A DNA stretch of 34,623 bases from Parabacteroides distasonis (GCF_004793765.1 NZ_SRYM01000045.1:1-34623), one strand, 5' to 3'. Positions 17,114 through 27,665 are shown, counted from the stretch's first letter. Notes: generated from the letters alone by a model not told the origin. Program-made: numbers and translations.

Positions 17114-18568
17114 ATGTTGAACGTACGTTTTATAGTGAAGATGCTAGGGGTGATGTTCATCCTTGAGACTTTTTTTATGCTGGCTGCTACCGTCGTAGCC
17201 TTCCTTTATCGGGGAAGTGATGTATATCCGCTTCTTATTTCAAGCGGAATCTTATTCGGGACCGGTTTTTTGTTCTACTCTATGGGCTTTAAGGCAAATG
17301 AACATTCGGCCGGTCGGCGGGAAGGAATGTTGATCGTGACACTGACATGGATTTTATTCTCTTTATTTGGAATGTTACCATTCTATATTGGAGGATATAT
17401 AGATAATGTGACCGATGCCTTTTTCGAGACCATGTCCGGATTTACGACTACAGGCTCTACTATTTTAACGGATATAGAAGCGTTGCCTAAAGGAATCTTA
17501 TTCTGGCGGAGCCTTACACAGTGGCAGGGAGGTATCGGTATGGTCGTATTCACCGTGGCCTTGATGCCTATTTTCGGAGGTGGTGCCTCCCAGATGTTTG
17601 ATGCCGAAACGCCCGGTATAACCCATGAACGTTTTCGTCCTCGTATTACGCAAGTCGCTAAACGCCTGTGGGGGGTGTATGTTTTTCTGACACTTTTTTT
17701 AGTTGGCCTTTTATGGGCTGGTCCGATGAATTTGTATGATGCGGTAAATCATGCGTTCACGGCTATATCTACTGGTGGATATTCAACCAAAAATGCAAGT
17801 ATCGCTTATTGGAATTCCTCTTATATAGAGTATGTAATAACTATTTTCATGTTTATCGGAGCTACCAATATGACATTGGTTTATTTCTGTTTTAATGGAA
17901 ATGTGAAGAAATTGATTAAAGATGAGGAGTTTCGCTGGTTTTTCTTTTTTGTTTTAAGTGCTATTATCGTTGTCATGGCGTGGATCTTGTACCTTGGATT
18001 CGCCTCGGATGTAGAGAATGCGTTCCGTAAGGCGGCTTTCCAAGTGGTGACCTTGGTTTCTACCTGTGGATTTGCTACGGATGACTATATTCCTTGGGGG
18101 CCGTTTTTCTGGTTTATCGCATTGATCTTGATGTTTATTTGTGGATGTGCCGGATCTACTTGCGGTGGCTTGAAAATGGGGCGCTTCGTTATTTTAACGA
18201 AGAATCTCTCCAATGAATTTAAGAAACAGACACATCCCCATGCAGTGATTCCAGTACGAATGAACGGGCATGTCGTATCTGGTGATATCGTACACCGTGT
18301 GTTAGCTTTTGTGTTCGCTTATATTACGTTAATCGTGGTGAGCTGTTTGGCTTTATCTTTGGATGGGATGGGATTTTCGGAGGCGATTGGTGCTGCTGTT
18401 TCTGCTATAAGTAATGTAGGACCCGGTTTGGGAACACTTGGTCCGGTAAGTAATTTTGCGGATGTCCCCACGGTGTCGAAATGGTTTCTGTCCTTTTTGA
18501 TGTTAACAGGGCGTCTGGAGATATTTACGGTATTAACGATATTAGTTCCCGGTTTTTGGAAACAGTAA
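17114..18568 (+). CDS. trkH: TrkH, potassium uptake channel subunit
   Basis: 484 residues from the ATG at 17114. An in-frame TTG at 17105, directly after the trkA stop, is a less likely start. It is a polytopic inner-membrane protein with four P-loop/filter repeats that can be read: TTTGS (111-115), STGGYS (219-224), STCGF (316-320) and SNVGPG (433-438). Each has the filter glycine that coordinates potassium. The repeated two-helix pattern is typical of SKT-family TrkH/KtrB. TrkA from the gene just upstream is its regulatory partner. An SMP-30-like gene begins 11 bases after its stop. Confidence 0.95.
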   Translation: MLNVRFIVKMLGVMFILETFFMLAATVVAFLYRGSDVYPLLISSGILFGTGFLFYSMGFKANEHSAGRREGMLIVTLTWILFSLFGMLPFYIGGYIDNVTDAFFETMSGFTTTGSTILTDIEALPKGILFWRSLTQWQGGIGMVVFTVALMPIFGGGASQMFDAETPGITHERFRPRITQVAKRLWGVYVFLTLFLVGLLWAGPMNLYDAVNHAFTAISTGGYSTKNASIAYWNSSYIEYVITIFMFIGATNMTLVYFCFNGNVKKLIKDEEFRWFFFFVLSAIIVVMAWILYLGFASDVENAFRKAAFQVVTLVSTCGFATDDYIPWGPFFWFIALILMFICGCAGSTCGGLKMGRFVILTKNLSNEFKKQTHPHAVIPVRMNGHVVSGDIVHRVLAFVFAYITLIVVSCLALSLDGMGFSEAIGAAVSAISNVGPGLGTLGPVSNFADVPTVSKWFLSFLMLTGRLEIFTVLTILVPGFWKQ

Positions 18569-18579
18569 AATTGTTGAAA

Positions 18580-19467
18580 ATGAAGAGTATATGGGGTATT
18601 GCTAGTCTGCTGTGTGGTATTCTGTATTGTGGTATTTCTTTAAATGCCCAGAATGTATTGAAAGCAACGGGTTGGATGCCAGAGCACACATTTACTTCAG
18701 GAATAGAAGGTCCGGCTGTAGATAGCGAAGGAAATTTATATGCCGTAAATTATAAGAAAGAAGGGACGATTGGTATTGTACGCTCAGATGGTAGCCATGG
18801 CTGTTTTCTCACTTTGCCGGAAGGATCTACCGGGAATAGTATCCGCTTTGGGAAAGACGGAAATATGTACGTGGCAGATTATACAGGGCATAATATCTTA
18901 AAAGTGGATATGAAATCTAAAAAGATCAGCGTATTCGCTCATGAGCCAAAGATGAATCAACCAAACGATATTGCATTCGCCCCCAATGGAAATATGTATG
19001 CGAGTGACCCGGACTGGCCAGATCAGAAAGGCCAACTTTGGTTGATTACTCCGGATGCGAAAGTCTCCTTATTGGAGACGAATATGGGAACGACTAATGG
19101 CATCGCTGTGAGTGAGGATGGTAAACGCTTGTACGTTAATGAATCTGCTCAATTAAAAGTTTGGGTATATGATATATGCCCGGATGGTACTTTAAGGAAT
19201 AAACGTCTATTTCATACTTTTGAGGGGTACGGTATGGATGGTATGAAGTGTGACGAGAAAGGAAATCTTTATATTTGCCGTTATGATAAGGGCACTATAG
19301 CTTTGTTAAATCCGCAAGGAGATTTAGTTGAAGAGATTCAATTGACAGGAAAACAGCCGTCTAACTTAACATTCGGAGGACCTGATCATTGTCAATGTTA
19401 CGTGACATTGCAGGATCGGGGTTGTTTTGAAACCTTTAAGGTTCCTTATCCGGGAAAAGAATGGTAA
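18580..19467 (+). CDS. secreted SMP-30/gluconolactonase-like six-bladed beta-propeller
   Basis: 295 residues from the ATG at 18580, chosen because it opens a good signal peptide (MKSIWGIASLLCGILYC ... NAQ, about 1-24). The mature part is an SMP-30/LRE-type propeller with repeated blades (GPAVDSEGNLYAVNY, NSIRFGKDGNMYVADY, PNDIAFAPNGNMYASD, NGIAVSEDGKRLYVNE, DGMKCDEKGNLYI). The divalent-metal ligands known in SMP-30 appear conserved: Glu in GIEGP, Asn in QPNDI, Asn in TTNGI and Asp in GMDGM. It could be a periplasmic lactonase or another hydrolase; the substrate is unknown. It is the last gene of the dxs-trkA-trkH run. Confidence 0.82.
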   Translation: MKSIWGIASLLCGILYCGISLNAQNVLKATGWMPEHTFTSGIEGPAVDSEGNLYAVNYKKEGTIGIVRSDGSHGCFLTLPEGSTGNSIRFGKDGNMYVADYTGHNILKVDMKSKKISVFAHEPKMNQPNDIAFAPNGNMYASDPDWPDQKGQLWLITPDAKVSLLETNMGTTNGIAVSEDGKRLYVNESAQLKVWVYDICPDGTLRNKRLFHTFEGYGMDGMKCDEKGNLYICRYDKGTIALLNPQGDLVEEIQLTGKQPSNLTFGGPDHCQCYVTLQDRGCFETFKVPYPGKEW

Positions 19468-19486
19468 CCCGATATACGTTTTTGAT

Positions 19487-19494
19487 TAATTTTG
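19487..19494 (+). promoter_or_regulatory. -7 box of ruvA-sprA
   Basis: TAATTTTG fits TAnnTTTG and lies 37 bases before the ruvA ATG. It suggests that ruvA and sprA have a promoter apart from the dxs operon. No clear -33 box. Confidence 0.55.
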
Positions 19495-19531
19495 CGTTAT
19501 AATAGGTACGGAATATTAAAAAGATATATAG

Positions 19532-20122
19532 ATGATAGAATATATAAAGGGTGAAATCGTGGAACTTACACCTACACGTATGATTTTGGAGTGTGGTGGT
19601 ATAGGCTACGAACTGAATATATCCTTGAATACATATAGTGCGTTTGGGAGCAAGACTACCGGGAAAATATATATATATGAGGTAATCCGGGAAGATGCTC
19701 ATTTACTATTTGGTTTTGCCGAGAAAATCGAAAGGGAGTTGTTCCTTTTGCTTACTTCCGTTTCCGGAGTGGGACCGAATACCGCACGCATGATCCTTTC
19801 TTCTCTACCGCCATCCGAATTGGTTCAAGTGATCGGTTCAAAGAATGAGGCCGCATTGACTGCCGTGAAAGGGATTGGTTTGAAGACGGCCCAGCGTATC
19901 TTGGTAGATTTGAAAAATAAGGTGAAACCTATGGAGAGTATGGCCGGAAACTTGCCGGAGGCATCAGTCTCTAATGGAGCGGTAACCGAGGAGGCCGTAG
20001 CCGCATTGGTTATGTTGGGTTTCCAGAAAGCGGCTTCGCAAAAAGCGGTATCCGCTATTTTGAAAGGCTCGCCCGCTTTAGCTGTGGAACAAGTAATTAA
20101 AACTGCGCTTAGAATGCTTTGA
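19532..20122 (+). CDS. ruvA: RuvA, Holliday junction branch migration protein
   Basis: 196 residues, full length. Domain I is an OB fold ([20 protein letters not shown]), with the conserved [15 protein letters not shown] segment ([11 protein letters not shown]). Domain II carries two helix-hairpin-helix motifs ([14 protein letters not shown] and [17 protein letters not shown]). Domain III ([21 protein letters not shown]) binds RuvB. It holds the four-way junction while RuvB drives branch migration. The sprA gene follows after 43 bases. A ruvA-sprA neighbourhood is known in other Bacteroidota. Confidence 0.96.
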   Translation: MIEYIKGEIVELTPTRMILECGGIGYELNISLNTYSAFGSKTTGKIYIYEVIREDAHLLFGFAEKIERELFLLLTSVSGVGPNTARMILSSLPPSELVQVIGSKNEAALTAVKGIGLKTAQRILVDLKNKVKPMESMAGNLPEASVSNGAVTEEAVAALVMLGFQKAASQKAVSAILKGSPALAVEQVIKTALRML

Positions 20123-20124
20123 TA

Positions 20125-20157
20125 ATTGACAATTGAGGATTAACGATTGACAATTAA
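20125..20157 (+). repeat. paired ATTGACAAT palindromes before sprA
   Basis: ATTGACAATTGA (20125-20136) and ATTGACAATTAA (20146-20157) are direct repeats spaced 21 bases apart, about two helical turns. Each core ATTG-A-CAAT is palindromic. A related ATTGTCAAT is at 15749-15757 before trkA. They may be protein-binding sites or copies of a dispersed intergenic repeat. Confidence 0.5.
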
Positions 20158-20165
20158 ATGAGAAA

Positions 20166-23100
20166 ATGAGAAAACGAATACTGAAATATTCCATATGGAT
20201 CGTTGTATTATTGTTTGGTGTCGGCTTGTATTCGCTGAATGCTGATTACCTTGCGTATACATCATCTTTGCCGGAATTGGAGTTGCTGGAAGCTCCGGAG
20301 GATACGATTCCTCCCCGTTATCCGGTAGCTAAAACTACACCGGAGGAATATCAAGATATCGTGAAACAATCACCTGCCGATTTGCGTGATCCGGAGAATG
20401 TCAAGACTACGATTGAGTATGATTTAAAGACGAATACGTATATTGTCCGTACGAAATTAGGCGATATGGAGATTGGTACGCCGATGAGTTTAACCCCGGC
20501 GGAATACCAAGATTATTCTATGCAACAATCACTTCGTTCCTATTTCCGCCAAAAGAACGAGGAAGAATTCCAAAAAGCTACGAATAAACAGTTTAACTTA
20601 ACCGATATGCAGTTTAATATCGGTGCGGCGGAACGTATCTTCGGCCCCGGTGGAGTACGTGTAAGAACACAAGGTTCGGCCGAGATCACGATGGGATTGA
20701 AGACGAATAAGAATAATGATCCTTCTCTTCCGGAGCGTTCCCGTAAACGTACTTTCTTCAATTTTGACGAGAGTGTGCAGTTGAATGTACAAGCCTCGGT
20801 GGGTAGCAAGGTGAATTTCGGAATGAATTACAATACCGAGACCTCTTTTGATTTCGATTCCAAAAAATTGAAGCTGGCGTATACGGGCGAGGAGGATGAG
20901 ATTATCAAATCGTTGGAAGCCGGTAACGTGAGCATGAATACCAGCAACTCTTTGATTAATGGAGGTGCGGCTTTATTTGGTATGAAAGCGGATTTACAAT
21001 TTGGTAAGTTGCGAGTAAATGCCTTGTTTGCCCAGCAGGAATCTGAATCCAAGACGGTTAGCTCAAAAGGGGGCGTGCAGACGAAGCCCTTCGAGATCAA
21101 GGTGGATGAATACGACGAGAACCGTCACTTCTTCTTGGGCCATTATTTCTATGATAACTACGATAAGTTTATGGAGTCTTTGCCTACCGTCACCTCCGGT
21201 ATAGAGATCTCTAAGATAGAAGTGTGGGTGACCAATAAACGAGGTAATTATGACCAGTCTCGCAATATCGTAGCTTTCACCGATTTGGGAGAAAATGAAT
21301 CTCGTAATATCGGTAATACAGCCTTGGTAATGCCTTCCGGAACGGATAGGCGTCCGAATAATTCCGCAAACAATTTATATACGACTTTAACCACTCAATT
21401 TACGGGTGCCCGTAAGATTAATATGGTGAATGATGCTTTGAAAGGTGCCATGGATGGAGGACGGGATTTTGAGAAAATCGAGAGTGCCCGTTTGCTAGAG
21501 TCGTCTGAGTATACATTAAACAAGAAATTGGGTTATATTTCTTTGAGAACTCAGTTACAGGCTGATGAGGTATTGGGTGTCGCTTTTAGTTTTATCTATA
21601 ATGGCAAGACCTATCAAGTCGGTGAATTCTCTACGGATAATAAAGAGAATACGAGTGACTGTATTTATGTGAAGTTGCTAAAGGGCATCACGATGTCGCC
21701 TGATATGATGTTCTGGGACTTGATGATGAAGAATGTATACTCACTGGGGGCTTATTCGGTGCAGAAAGAGAAGTTTAAGTTGAACGTTACCTACCAGAGT
21801 GATTCTACCGGTACGTATGTAAACTATCTTCCGGAAGGTAATTGTGCGAATCAAATCTTGATTCGGGTATTAGGGCTGGATCGCTTGGATACCTATGACA
21901 ATCCGAATCCGGATGGCTTTTTCGATTTTATTGACGGTTATACGATACAGGCGGAGACCGGTAAGATTATATTCCCTTGTGTACAACCTTTCGGCTCGAA
22001 ATTACGGGAAAAGGTAGGTAATGCCTATGCCAGTAAATATGTATTCCAAGAGTTGTATGACTCGACATTAACTGTTGCTCGCCAGATCGCCGAGAAAAAT
22101 AAATTCCTTTTAAGTGGTGAGTATAAAGCCTCGTCGGGTTCGGAGATCGACTTGGGAGCTACTAACGTGGCCCGTGGGTCTGTACGTGTCACGGCAGGAG
22201 GAGCTACACTGACAGAGAATGTGGATTATACGGTCGATTACAGTTTAGGACGTGTGACGATCTTGAATGAGAGCATCATATCTAGTGGAACACCCGTTAG
22301 CGTATCTCTGGAGAACCAGTCTACTTTTAATATGCAGCGAAAGACGATGATCGGGTTAGACTTGAATTACCAGTTCAATAAGGACTTCATGGTCGGTGCC
22401 ACGGTTATGCATATGTCGGAAATGCCTCTTACGGTAAAAACCACTTTGGGAGATGAGTCTATAAAGAATACTTTATGGGGCTTGAATACCTCTTATAAAG
22501 CAGAGAGCCAGTGGTTGACAAACGTATTTGATAAGTTACCCTTGTTGACATTGACCAAACCTAGCCAAATCTCATTCAATGCGGAATTCGCTCATTTAAT
22601 AGCGGGACATTATGAGAATCAGTATACGGGTGGTTATTCTTATTTGGATGACTTCGAGTCTACACAAAGTGGTATGGATCTTTTGAACCCGTATGCTTGG
22701 AACTTGGCGAGTACCCCCTATGAAGATTCGAATCCTAAATTTCCGGAAGCGGAAAAAGTGAATGATATTGCTTATGGTAAAAACAGAGCTTTGTTGGCTT
22801 GGTATACGGTAGACGGAATCTTCACACGTAAGAGTTCCTCTTCCCGCCCTCGACATCTTACGAATGATGATTTATCGAATCATTACACCCGTGGAGTCAG
22901 TTATAAAGAGATCTTCCCGAATAAAGAGTTGGGAACCAATGATAATACGACTTTGCCTGTATTGAACCTCGCTTTTTACCCGAATGAACGTGGTCCGTAT
23001 AACCTAGATGCGGAAAATGTAAACTCGGACGGTACGTTGGGTAATCCGGAAAAACGTTGGGGTGGTGTAATGCGCAAGATCGAGCCTAGCGATCTGGAAT

Positions 23101-26100
23101 CTGCCAATTATGAATATATCGAATTCTGGCTTTTGGACCCATATCTTGAGGACGAGACAGCCGAAGGTGGTGACTTATACTTTAACTTGGGTGAGATTTC
23201 CGAGGATATTTTGAAAGATGAGCGGAAATTCTTTGAGAATGGTATGCCCGTGGATGGTGATATGTCGAAAGTTGATACGACTGTCTGGGGTAAGGTGCCT
23301 CGCACGCAAAGTACGGGATATGCGTTTGATGCCCAAAATCGTGAGTTGCAAGATGTCGGTTTGAACGGTCTTTCTACGGAGGAAGAGCAGACTTTCCCTA
23401 CGTATGCGGATTATTTGAATAAATTGAGGGCGAAACTATCCGGTGAGACAATCTCTAAGATGATGGATGATCCATTTTCTCCTTTTAACGATCCTGCCGG
23501 GGATAATTATCACTATTTCCGTGGGGATGATTACGATGCTAAGGAGTTGGATATCTTATCTCGCTATAAACGATATAACGGTACAGAGGGAAACTCACAA
23601 GAATCCGATCAAAGATATGCTACAGCCGGAAAGAGTACACCAGATGTGGAAGATATCAATGGCGATAATACGTTGAATGAGACAGAGAAATATTTTGAGT
23701 ACAAGATCTCTCTCCGTCCGAAAGATTTGCAGGTTGGTGTAAACAATATCGTTGATGAGCGTACTCCGGAAGTAACCTTAATGAATGGTGATAAGGAGAA
23801 AGTAAAATGGTATCTGTTTAAGATCCCTATTAAAGATTATGAGAAGCGGGTTGGGGGGATTCGGGATTTCAAGACTGTCCGTTTCATGCGTATGTATATG
23901 ACAGGATTCCGTAAGTCTACGGTTCTGCGTTTCGGTACCTTGGAACTGGTCCGTGGTGATTGGCGTACTTATACGCAGGATTTGTCAAATCCTCTTGTTC
24001 CACCAAAGTCTGATGGACAGATAGTCGTATCTTCTGTGAATATAGAGGAGAACGGGCAGCGTCAGCCGGTCAACTATGTGTTGCCTCCGGGTATTAGCCG
24101 TATGTTCGATTCCAGCCAGCCTCAGTTGCTTCAACAGAATGAGCAGGCATTGTCTATGAAGATAACAGATTTATCTCCTGCGGATGCACGTGCGGTTTAT
24201 AAATCTACCGCTTATGATCTTCGCCGGTATAAACGATTACAAATGTTCGCTCATGCGGAAGCGCCGATTGATGAAAGCAGGACTTTATCGAATGGTGATT
24301 TCTCTGTATTCATTCGTTTAGGTTCCGACTATAAGAATAATTATTATGAGTATGAGGTACCTTTGGATCTGACTCCCCATAGTACTATTCTTTATAATAC
24401 GAACAATAGCGCAGATCAAGAAAAAGTATGGCCTTTAAATAATACCTTGAATTTTAAACTGGAGACGCTGACCGACTTGAAGTTGGAGCGAAATAAATTG
24501 AAACGTCAAGGACAGGGAAATATAAGCTACCAAAAGGTTTATTCGAAAAATGATCCGGATAATATGCGTAATAAAGTCAGTATCATCGGTAACCCTAGCT
24601 TAGCGGAGGTGAAAGTGATCATGATTGGCGTACGTAATAATACGGGTGATATCAAGAGCGGTGAGGTCTGGGTAAACGAACTTCGTATGACCGATTTCGA
24701 TGAGAAAGGCGGTTGGGCCGCTAATGCGAATCTGAACGTCGCTTTATCCGATTTGGGTACGGTCAATGTAAGTGGACGAATGGAAACCGCCGGCTTCGGT
24801 GCGTTGGATCAGTCGCTGGCCGAACGTCGGTTGGATGATTATTCGCAATATAGTGTGGCGACCTCGATTGAGTTGGGTAAGTTGTTCCCTGAGAAAGCAA
24901 AGGTTAGCATACCTTTTTACTATGCTTATTCGAAAGAGACTACAACTCCTGAGTATGATCCGTTGAATGAGGATATTAAGCTTTCGGACGCTTTGGATGC
25001 GGTAGAGACCCAAGCCGATAAAGACTCCATCAAGAGTTATTCTTTGGATCAGACCACTATTAAGAGCGTCTCTTTCAATAACGTAAAGGTAGATATCCGT
25101 AGCAAGAACCCGATGCCGTATGACCCGGCGAATTTCTCGTTAGGTTACTCTTATAGCCAGAACAGTAAGAAGAATCCGGAGACCGAATATGAGACAACCA
25201 AGGATTACCGGGGTAATTTCGCTTATAATTATACGCCTTACGTGAAACCGTTCCGACCCTTCGAGAAGCTGAAGAAGAATAATGGATATACAAAATATAT
25301 CAAGCAATTCGGACTGAATTACGTCCCGTCGAATATTAGTTTCCAGACGGCGATGATGCGGAATTACTATGAGATTAAGCTAAGGGATTTGACAAGTTCT
25401 ACGGATGGAGGTAACCAGTTGCTCTCATTCAGTCACAATTTCTTGTGGGACCGTGCCTTCAGTTTGCGTTGGGACTTTACGAATAATCTGAGCATGACGT
25501 TTACTTCCGGTACGAATGCCCGTATCGAGGAACCGAATGTTCAAGTTAATAAGAAATTGAATCCGGATGATTATCAGGTATGGAAGGATTCCGTGAAACA
25601 AAGCATCCGTGATTTGGGTACTCCTTTGAAATATGATCAAACGTTTAATGTCACTTGGAATATGCCGTTGCAATTCATACCGGCATTAGACTGGGTAAAT
25701 AGTTCATTGACTTATAATGCCACGTACAACTGGGATCGTGGAGCCAATGTCGCTAGTATTGAGTTGGAACAGGGTAATATAATAAAGAACCAACGTCAAT
25801 TTGACTGGCAGGGTAGTTTCAATTTGCAGTCACTGTACAATAAGAATAAATATCTGAAGAAGATCAACCAGAAATTTATGGCCTCTTCCCGGGTAAGCGC
25901 TCGTCAACCGGAGAAAAAGAAGAAAGAGGTGAAACTGGAGAAAGAGATTCAATTGAGTCTGGATAGTGGAACGATCGTGCAGCATGGAATGTTTACGAAG
26001 AAGGTTCGTATCACGGCACGCGGAGCGGACGGGAAAGTATATTCAATTAAATATAAGCCGGTCAATTACGCTCAAGTCATGATCTTGAATAAAGATACGG

Positions 26101-27584
26101 CTCATTTGAAACTGACCATTGTGCCCGGTCCGCAACCTTTGGAGGGAACCTTAACGAAAGTCGCTGAATATGGCAGTCGTTTCTTGATGATGCTGCGTCG
26201 GGTAAACGTGCAGTATTCGTTGATAGACGGTATGATGTTGAGCGGTTACGCCCCGGAGGTTGGTGATATGTTCGGACAACGGCGTACAGGAACTTTGGCT
26301 CCGGGACTTGGTTTCGCTTTTGGAGGGGTACGGAGGAGCTTTATCGACGAGGCGGACGAGCGGGGCTGGTTGGTAAAGAATGAGAATATGACGACTCCCG
26401 CCATGATCAATAGCGCGAAGAATCTTACGATCCGTGCGAACCTGGAACCTATAGCCGGCTTGAAGATTGATTTGAACGCAAACCGGGTAGATACCCGTAG
26501 TACCGATATCTATTATATGCAAGACGGTATGCCCGAGCAGATGGGAGGTAGCTTTACGATGACGACGATCGCCTTGGGGAGCGCTTTCGGCGGTAGCGGA
26601 AACGCTAATAACGGTTATTCCTCGAAAGCGTTCGATAAATTTATCGCTCACCGTAGCGTGATCGCCCAGCGTTTGATGGATACCTATTCCGGTACGGTTT
26701 ATCCGAGCTCCGGTTTTATGGCGGGGCACGCCTTGGCGGGAAAACCTTATGATCCAGCCGTAGGGGGAGGCGTAAGCCTGAATTCCATGGAGGTATTGGT
26801 ACCTGCTTTCTTGGCGGCTTATACGGGTAAGGATCCGAATAAGGTAGGCTTGTCAGCCTTCCCGTCTGTTAAGAGTTTGTTACCGAACTGGCGTGTTACG
26901 TATGATGGATTGATCCGTATTCCAGCTATCCGGAAATACTTTAAGAGCATGATGCTGAGCCATCAATATCGTTGCTCTTATAGCGTAGGCGCATTTTCCT
27001 CTTTTTTGGATTGGGTGGATGCCGGGCAGGATGGTTTGGGATATATCCGCGATATTCAGACTGGTAATCCTACGCCATCGTCTCCTTATGATATAGCGGC
27101 CGTGAGTATCACGGAAGGATTCAGCCCGTTGTTTGGCGTGGACGCTACTTTATTGAATAATATAACCGGTAAGTTTGAGTTGCGCAAGACTCGTAACTTA
27201 AGCTTGAATATATCCTCTTACCAATTGGTGGAAGCGCTTTCCAACGAGTTTGTGATAGGAGTAGGATATAAGTTGACTGAGTTTAACAAGGTGTTAAAAA
27301 TGAAAAAGACACGTGACTTCAGTAATGACCTTACGATCCGCTTAGATTTCTCTTACCGCAAAATGCAATCGTTGATTCGCAAGATTGAGGAGCAGTTTAC
27401 GCAGGCTACCAGCGGGAATATCGCCAAGACCATCCAGTTCTCTGCGGATTACGGGTTGAGTCGTGCCCTGACATTGAGGGCGTTCTATGATTTACAGATC
27501 AATGAGCCGATCGTGTCCACCTCATCTTACCCGACTTCGAACTCAAACTATGGTATTAGTTTACGGTTCTCCTTAGCGCAATAA
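20166..27584 (+). CDS. sprA: SprA/Sov, type IX secretion system outer-membrane translocon
   Basis: 2472 residues, in line with SprA and Sov (about 2400-2500). An N-terminal signal sequence (about 1-27, KYSIWIVVLLFGVGLYSLNA) is followed by SprA-type sequence with TPEEYQDIV and TPAEYQDYS repeats, the NFGMNYNTETSFDFDSKKLKL block, and a long succession of amphipathic strands up to the end (YGISLRFSLAQ). SprA forms a giant 36-strand barrel that exports proteins with a type IX C-terminal signal. No other T9SS component (PorK/L/M/N, PorV) or cargo protein is in the window. It follows ruvA in a probable operon. The size and intact frame argue for a functional protein. Confidence 0.95.
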   Translation: MRKRILKYSIWIVVLLFGVGLYSLNADYLAYTSSLPELELLEAPEDTIPPRYPVAKTTPEEYQDIVKQSPADLRDPENVKTTIEYDLKTNTYIVRTKLGDMEIGTPMSLTPAEYQDYSMQQSLRSYFRQKNEEEFQKATNKQFNLTDMQFNIGAAERIFGPGGVRVRTQGSAEITMGLKTNKNNDPSLPERSRKRTFFNFDESVQLNVQASVGSKVNFGMNYNTETSFDFDSKKLKLAYTGEEDEIIKSLEAGNVSMNTSNSLINGGAALFGMKADLQFGKLRVNALFAQQESESKTVSSKGGVQTKPFEIKVDEYDENRHFFLGHYFYDNYDKFMESLPTVTSGIEISKIEVWVTNKRGNYDQSRNIVAFTDLGENESRNIGNTALVMPSGTDRRPNNSANNLYTTLTTQFTGARKINMVNDALKGAMDGGRDFEKIESARLLESSEYTLNKKLGYISLRTQLQADEVLGVAFSFIYNGKTYQVGEFSTDNKENTSDCIYVKLLKGITMSPDMMFWDLMMKNVYSLGAYSVQKEKFKLNVTYQSDSTGTYVNYLPEGNCANQILIRVLGLDRLDTYDNPNPDGFFDFIDGYTIQAETGKIIFPCVQPFGSKLREKVGNAYASKYVFQELYDSTLTVARQIAEKNKFLLSGEYKASSGSEIDLGATNVARGSVRVTAGGATLTENVDYTVDYSLGRVTILNESIISSGTPVSVSLENQSTFNMQRKTMIGLDLNYQFNKDFMVGATVMHMSEMPLTVKTTLGDESIKNTLWGLNTSYKAESQWLTNVFDKLPLLTLTKPSQISFNAEFAHLIAGHYENQYTGGYSYLDDFESTQSGMDLLNPYAWNLASTPYEDSNPKFPEAEKVNDIAYGKNRALLAWYTVDGIFTRKSSSSRPRHLTNDDLSNHYTRGVSYKEIFPNKELGTNDNTTLPVLNLAFYPNERGPYNLDAENVNSDGTLGNPEKRWGGVMRKIEPSDLESANYEYIEFWLLDPYLEDETAEGGDLYFNLGEISEDILKDERKFFENGMPVDGDMSKVDTTVWGKVPRTQSTGYAFDAQNRELQDVGLNGLSTEEEQTFPTYADYLNKLRAKLSGETISKMMDDPFSPFNDPAGDNYHYFRGDDYDAKELDILSRYKRYNGTEGNSQESDQRYATAGKSTPDVEDINGDNTLNETEKYFEYKISLRPKDLQVGVNNIVDERTPEVTLMNGDKEKVKWYLFKIPIKDYEKRVGGIRDFKTVRFMRMYMTGFRKSTVLRFGTLELVRGDWRTYTQDLSNPLVPPKSDGQIVVSSVNIEENGQRQPVNYVLPPGISRMFDSSQPQLLQQNEQALSMKITDLSPADARAVYKSTAYDLRRYKRLQMFAHAEAPIDESRTLSNGDFSVFIRLGSDYKNNYYEYEVPLDLTPHSTILYNTNNSADQEKVWPLNNTLNFKLETLTDLKLERNKLKRQGQGNISYQKVYSKNDPDNMRNKVSIIGNPSLAEVKVIMIGVRNNTGDIKSGEVWVNELRMTDFDEKGGWAANANLNVALSDLGTVNVSGRMETAGFGALDQSLAERRLDDYSQYSVATSIELGKLFPEKAKVSIPFYYAYSKETTTPEYDPLNEDIKLSDALDAVETQADKDSIKSYSLDQTTIKSVSFNNVKVDIRSKNPMPYDPANFSLGYSYSQNSKKNPETEYETTKDYRGNFAYNYTPYVKPFRPFEKLKKNNGYTKYIKQFGLNYVPSNISFQTAMMRNYYEIKLRDLTSSTDGGNQLLSFSHNFLWDRAFSLRWDFTNNLSMTFTSGTNARIEEPNVQVNKKLNPDDYQVWKDSVKQSIRDLGTPLKYDQTFNVTWNMPLQFIPALDWVNSSLTYNATYNWDRGANVASIELEQGNIIKNQRQFDWQGSFNLQSLYNKNKYLKKINQKFMASSRVSARQPEKKKKEVKLEKEIQLSLDSGTIVQHGMFTKKVRITARGADGKVYSIKYKPVNYAQVMILNKDTAHLKLTIVPGPQPLEGTLTKVAEYGSRFLMMLRRVNVQYSLIDGMMLSGYAPEVGDMFGQRRTGTLAPGLGFAFGGVRRSFIDEADERGWLVKNENMTTPAMINSAKNLTIRANLEPIAGLKIDLNANRVDTRSTDIYYMQDGMPEQMGGSFTMTTIALGSAFGGSGNANNGYSSKAFDKFIAHRSVIAQRLMDTYSGTVYPSSGFMAGHALAGKPYDPAVGGGVSLNSMEVLVPAFLAAYTGKDPNKVGLSAFPSVKSLLPNWRVTYDGLIRIPAIRKYFKSMMLSHQYRCSYSVGAFSSFLDWVDAGQDGLGYIRDIQTGNPTPSSPYDIAAVSITEGFSPLFGVDATLLNNITGKFELRKTRNLSLNISSYQLVEALSNEFVIGVGYKLTEFNKVLKMKKTRDFSNDLTIRLDFSYRKMQSLIRKIEEQFTQATSGNIAKTIQFSADYGLSRALTLRAFYDLQINEPIVSTSSYPTSNSNYGISLRFSLAQ

Positions 27585-27602
27585 AAAGAGTATAGTCTAT
27601 TT

Positions 27603-27625
27603 ACAGAACTTCTTGGTCTGTTTTT
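27603..27625 (+). terminator. putative terminator after sprA
   Basis: ACAGA (27603-27607) pairs with TCTGT (27617-27621) and is followed by TTTT. The stem is short, so confidence is moderate. Confidence 0.45.
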
Positions 27626-27657
27626 AAATACCTGTCTAGCGGTATGGAATAAACCTT

Positions 27658-27665
27658 TATCTTTG
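27658..27665 (+). promoter_or_regulatory. -7 box of the TonB-dependent receptor gene
   Basis: TATCTTTG matches TAnnTTTG and lies 19 bases before the ATG at 27685. It supports this ATG over the in-frame TTG at 27679. Confidence 0.65.
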
